A DNA stretch of 64,000 nt from NCBI RefSeq assembly GCF_018449515.1, contig NZ_JAAVUQ010000012.1:62001-126000 (forward strand), written 5' to 3'. The notes beneath the pieces are model-generated. The model was not told where the DNA came from. It ran no database searches and saw only the letters and a program-made list of their open reading frames with translations. The stretch is from Caballeronia sp. dw_19. Lineage in GTDB: Bacteria > Pseudomonadota > Gammaproteobacteria > Burkholderiales > Burkholderiaceae. The stretch's first letter is position 1. Every line of letters begins with the position of its first letter. The translations under genes and the position numbers were made by a program. Positions 62,493-64,000 of this stretch are shown here, piece after piece.

Positions 62493-63779
62493 ATGGCCCG
62501 ACCTAATTTTCAACAAACGAAACAATCCGTCAGCGCGCGCCAGAACAATGCGGCCGCCCAGGCGCGGCTTGTCAGCATCGCAGAGAAATTTCGCGCGGCT
62601 TATTCAATCGGCGATTTTCAAAGCGGCGCGAAATTCGCGGAAGAAGCGCTTCAGATCACGCCCGGCAACATGTCTATCCTGCCGGACTACGCCTTGTGCC
62701 TGATGCGTACCCAAGCTTTTGATCACGCGTACCAGGTCTATATGAGCATCCACAATGCACCGGCGAGCCAGCGCAAGCTGGCGTCGGCGACGTGGCTCGA
62801 TGGCTTGGTGGAAGTGTGCGGCTGGCTAGGCAAAGCCGACGAAATGCGCGAGTACGGACTACGCTCGTTACGCGCTTCCGACGCTAAATGCGGCGCTAAT
62901 CCGAGCGAGCCGATTCCCGATTCCCCACCGCCCGCATTCAACCCCGCGAACCCCGCAGCAAACGTGATCGCCTACTCGCTGTTCGGATCGAATCCGCGAT
63001 ACTGCGAGCCCGCTGTCATGAACGCCGAGATAACGCGCGACGTGTTCGAGGGCTGGACGTGTCGCGTTTATCTCGATGCAACGGTGCCCGAACACGTTCA
63101 ACGCAGGCTGAAAGACGCCGGCGCCGAAGTCGTTTTCATGGAGCGCGACTCGGGCGTTCATCCGCTGATGTGGCGCTTTCTCGTGATCGATGATTCGAGC
63201 GTGAAACGCTTCCTTCTCCGCGATGCCGACGCGCTGCTGTCCGAGCGCGAATATGCAGCGGTACAGGAATGGGTGAATAGTCCGTATTACTTCCACATCA
63301 TCCGCGATTACTTCACCCACACGGAATTGATTCTCGCGGGTTTGTGGGGCGGATGTGCAGGCATCCTGCATAACGCGGTCGGCTCGATGCAGCAATTCGT
63401 TGCGAAGAACACGGAGAGCGGGCGCTTCATCGACCAGCATTATCTGCGCGAGAACGTGTGGCCAACGTTACGTAAAAGCGTACTGTCTCACGACGACCTG
63501 TTCGGCTTCCACGATGCCAAACCGTTCCCACCGCACGCGCCAAACAGATGGAACACGGAAAAATTCCATGTCGGCAGCAATACGAGCTATCAGGCGATCG
63601 GCGGCAAAAGCATGCTGCTCGAAGGCACCGAGCAACGGCTGATTTTCAGTTCGGCAGATGGCAAGCCATTGTTCGATTACCATGCAACCGTTCGGAATGG
63701 CGAATGGCGTCTGGACATGCCGTTCTTCGTGGTTGAGAAGATTGCGTCGCAGGAAATCGTGCTCAGCCTCGACAAATAA
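62493..63779 (+). CDS. TPR-repeat protein with glycosyltransferase-like domain
   Basis: 428 aa. Residues ~20-130 form TPR-like helical pairs (FRAAYSIGDFQSGAKFAEEAL, YALCLMRTQAFDHAYQVYMSI). From ~155 a domain starting NVIAYSLFGSNPRYCEPAV contains FLLRDADALLSEREYAAV, reminiscent of a DxD nucleotide-sugar site, and a HVGSNTSYQAIGG end. It resembles GT-A-type proteins of unknown acceptor. No signal peptide, so cytoplasmic. Confidence 0.7.
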   Translation: MARPNFQQTKQSVSARQNNAAAQARLVSIAEKFRAAYSIGDFQSGAKFAEEALQITPGNMSILPDYALCLMRTQAFDHAYQVYMSIHNAPASQRKLASATWLDGLVEVCGWLGKADEMREYGLRSLRASDAKCGANPSEPIPDSPPPAFNPANPAANVIAYSLFGSNPRYCEPAVMNAEITRDVFEGWTCRVYLDATVPEHVQRRLKDAGAEVVFMERDSGVHPLMWRFLVIDDSSVKRFLLRDADALLSEREYAAVQEWVNSPYYFHIIRDYFTHTELILAGLWGGCAGILHNAVGSMQQFVAKNTESGRFIDQHYLRENVWPTLRKSVLSHDDLFGFHDAKPFPPHAPNRWNTEKFHVGSNTSYQAIGGKSMLLEGTEQRLIFSSADGKPLFDYHATVRNGEWRLDMPFFVVEKIASQEIVLSLDK

Positions 63780-63797
63780 GCCACTAATAGGCGCTTC

Positions 63798-64000
63798 TCA
63801 TGCGCCCACCACTTCCACTGTCGAAAAGCCGATTCCCACGCTTTTCGTCACTCTGATCTGCAACGGAATGCGCTCTTTGAGCGCTTCCACGTGACTGATC
63901 ACACCGATCATCTTGCCGCTTGCGTTCAACGAATCGAGTGCGTTGAGCGCAATCTCCAGCGTCTCGCCGTCGAGCGTGCCGAAACCTTCATCGAGGAACA
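63798..64000 (-). CDS. sbcC: SbcC/Rad50-like exonuclease ATPase, C-terminus only
   Basis: Only the last 67 residues are in the window. FLDEGFGTLD is the Walker B/D-loop of SbcC, followed by LNASGKMIGVISHVEAL with the switch His and the end VGIGFSTVEVVGA. SbcC with SbcD cuts hairpin and blocked DNA ends. The rest lies to the right. Confidence 0.88.
   Translation of the reverse strand, partial: FLDEGFGTLDGETLEIALNALDSLNASGKMIGVISHVEALKERIPLQIRVTKSVGIGFSTVEVVGA

Noticed and set aside
1..64000. Use of GC skew or strand bias to place the origin
   Set aside because: Sampling by eye gave conflicting signs in neighbouring genes (for example G-rich + strand over several minus-strand genes), so I make no claim from it.
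1..64000. tRNA, rRNA, CRISPR arrays, IS transposases or integrases
   Set aside because: Looked for on both strands and none recognised; short structured RNAs could still be missed without a covariance search.

Overview
The window is high-GC, densely coded DNA from a Burkholderiaceae chromosome, most likely the main chromosome of a Paraburkholderia/Caballeronia-type organism. This rests on the rpmH-rnpA-yidD-yidC-mnmE block diverging from dnaA-dnaN-gyrB, a type II secretion operon in the order D-E-F-C-G-H-I-J-K-L-M-N, and the style of the flanking metabolic genes. I assign the genus by gene order and protein character only.

Layout. 0-13.5 kb: the start of a LivG-type ABC ATPase gene, a GMC oxidoreductase with a divergent LysR regulator, a CYTH protein, an Lrp/AsnC regulator, a pterin dehydratase, an OmpR/histidine-kinase pair, a SET-domain protein, an OYE-family flavin reductase, a glutamine amidotransferase and a MarR regulator with a cysteine-rich tail. 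13.5-17.4 kb: a YbdK-type ligase and a KefB-type antiporter lie between two intergenic regions with DnaA boxes, which carry an inverted copy of the same AT-rich/DnaA-box module. 17.4-23 kb: an MnmC-like protein whose methyltransferase motifs look lost, HU, a COG0523 GTPase without its CxCC motif, and a small lytic transglycosylase. 23.5-35.3 kb: the complete type II secretion operon. 35.4-46.2 kb: an outer-membrane efflux lipoprotein, envelope proteins, gshA, an alkylation-repair pair (alkA, ada), VOC and YaeQ proteins and a LysE exporter. 46.5-49.8 kb: a RhuM-family gene, mnmE and an HTH regulator. 49.9-58.9 kb: the ribosome/membrane-insertion block and the replication genes. 59-64 kb: a stand-alone HsdR-N-type nuclease, a Fic protein behind an unusual repeat array, a TPR/glycosyltransferase-like protein and the end of an SbcC-like ATPase gene.

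The main unexplained structures are: (1) three ~1.05-1.1 kb repeat elements (about 0.69-1.85, 10.86-11.90 and 20.03-21.08 kb), each made of two long inverted arms around a divergent centre, ending within a few bases of a stop codon or terminator, with the third copy flipped; (2) six CAGATTTTCTTA-type motifs upstream of fic in two triplets of identical 20/30 bp spacing, 100 bp apart; (3) two putative ~60 nt RNAs with CTCCTCC anti-Shine-Dalgarno 5' ends and terminator hairpins near 43.2 and 45.3 kb; (4) the DnaA-box clusters 36-39 kb from dnaA; and (5) a 10-bp-period GGTAA array before the transglycosylase gene. No tRNA, rRNA, CRISPR array, IS transposase or integrase was recognised.
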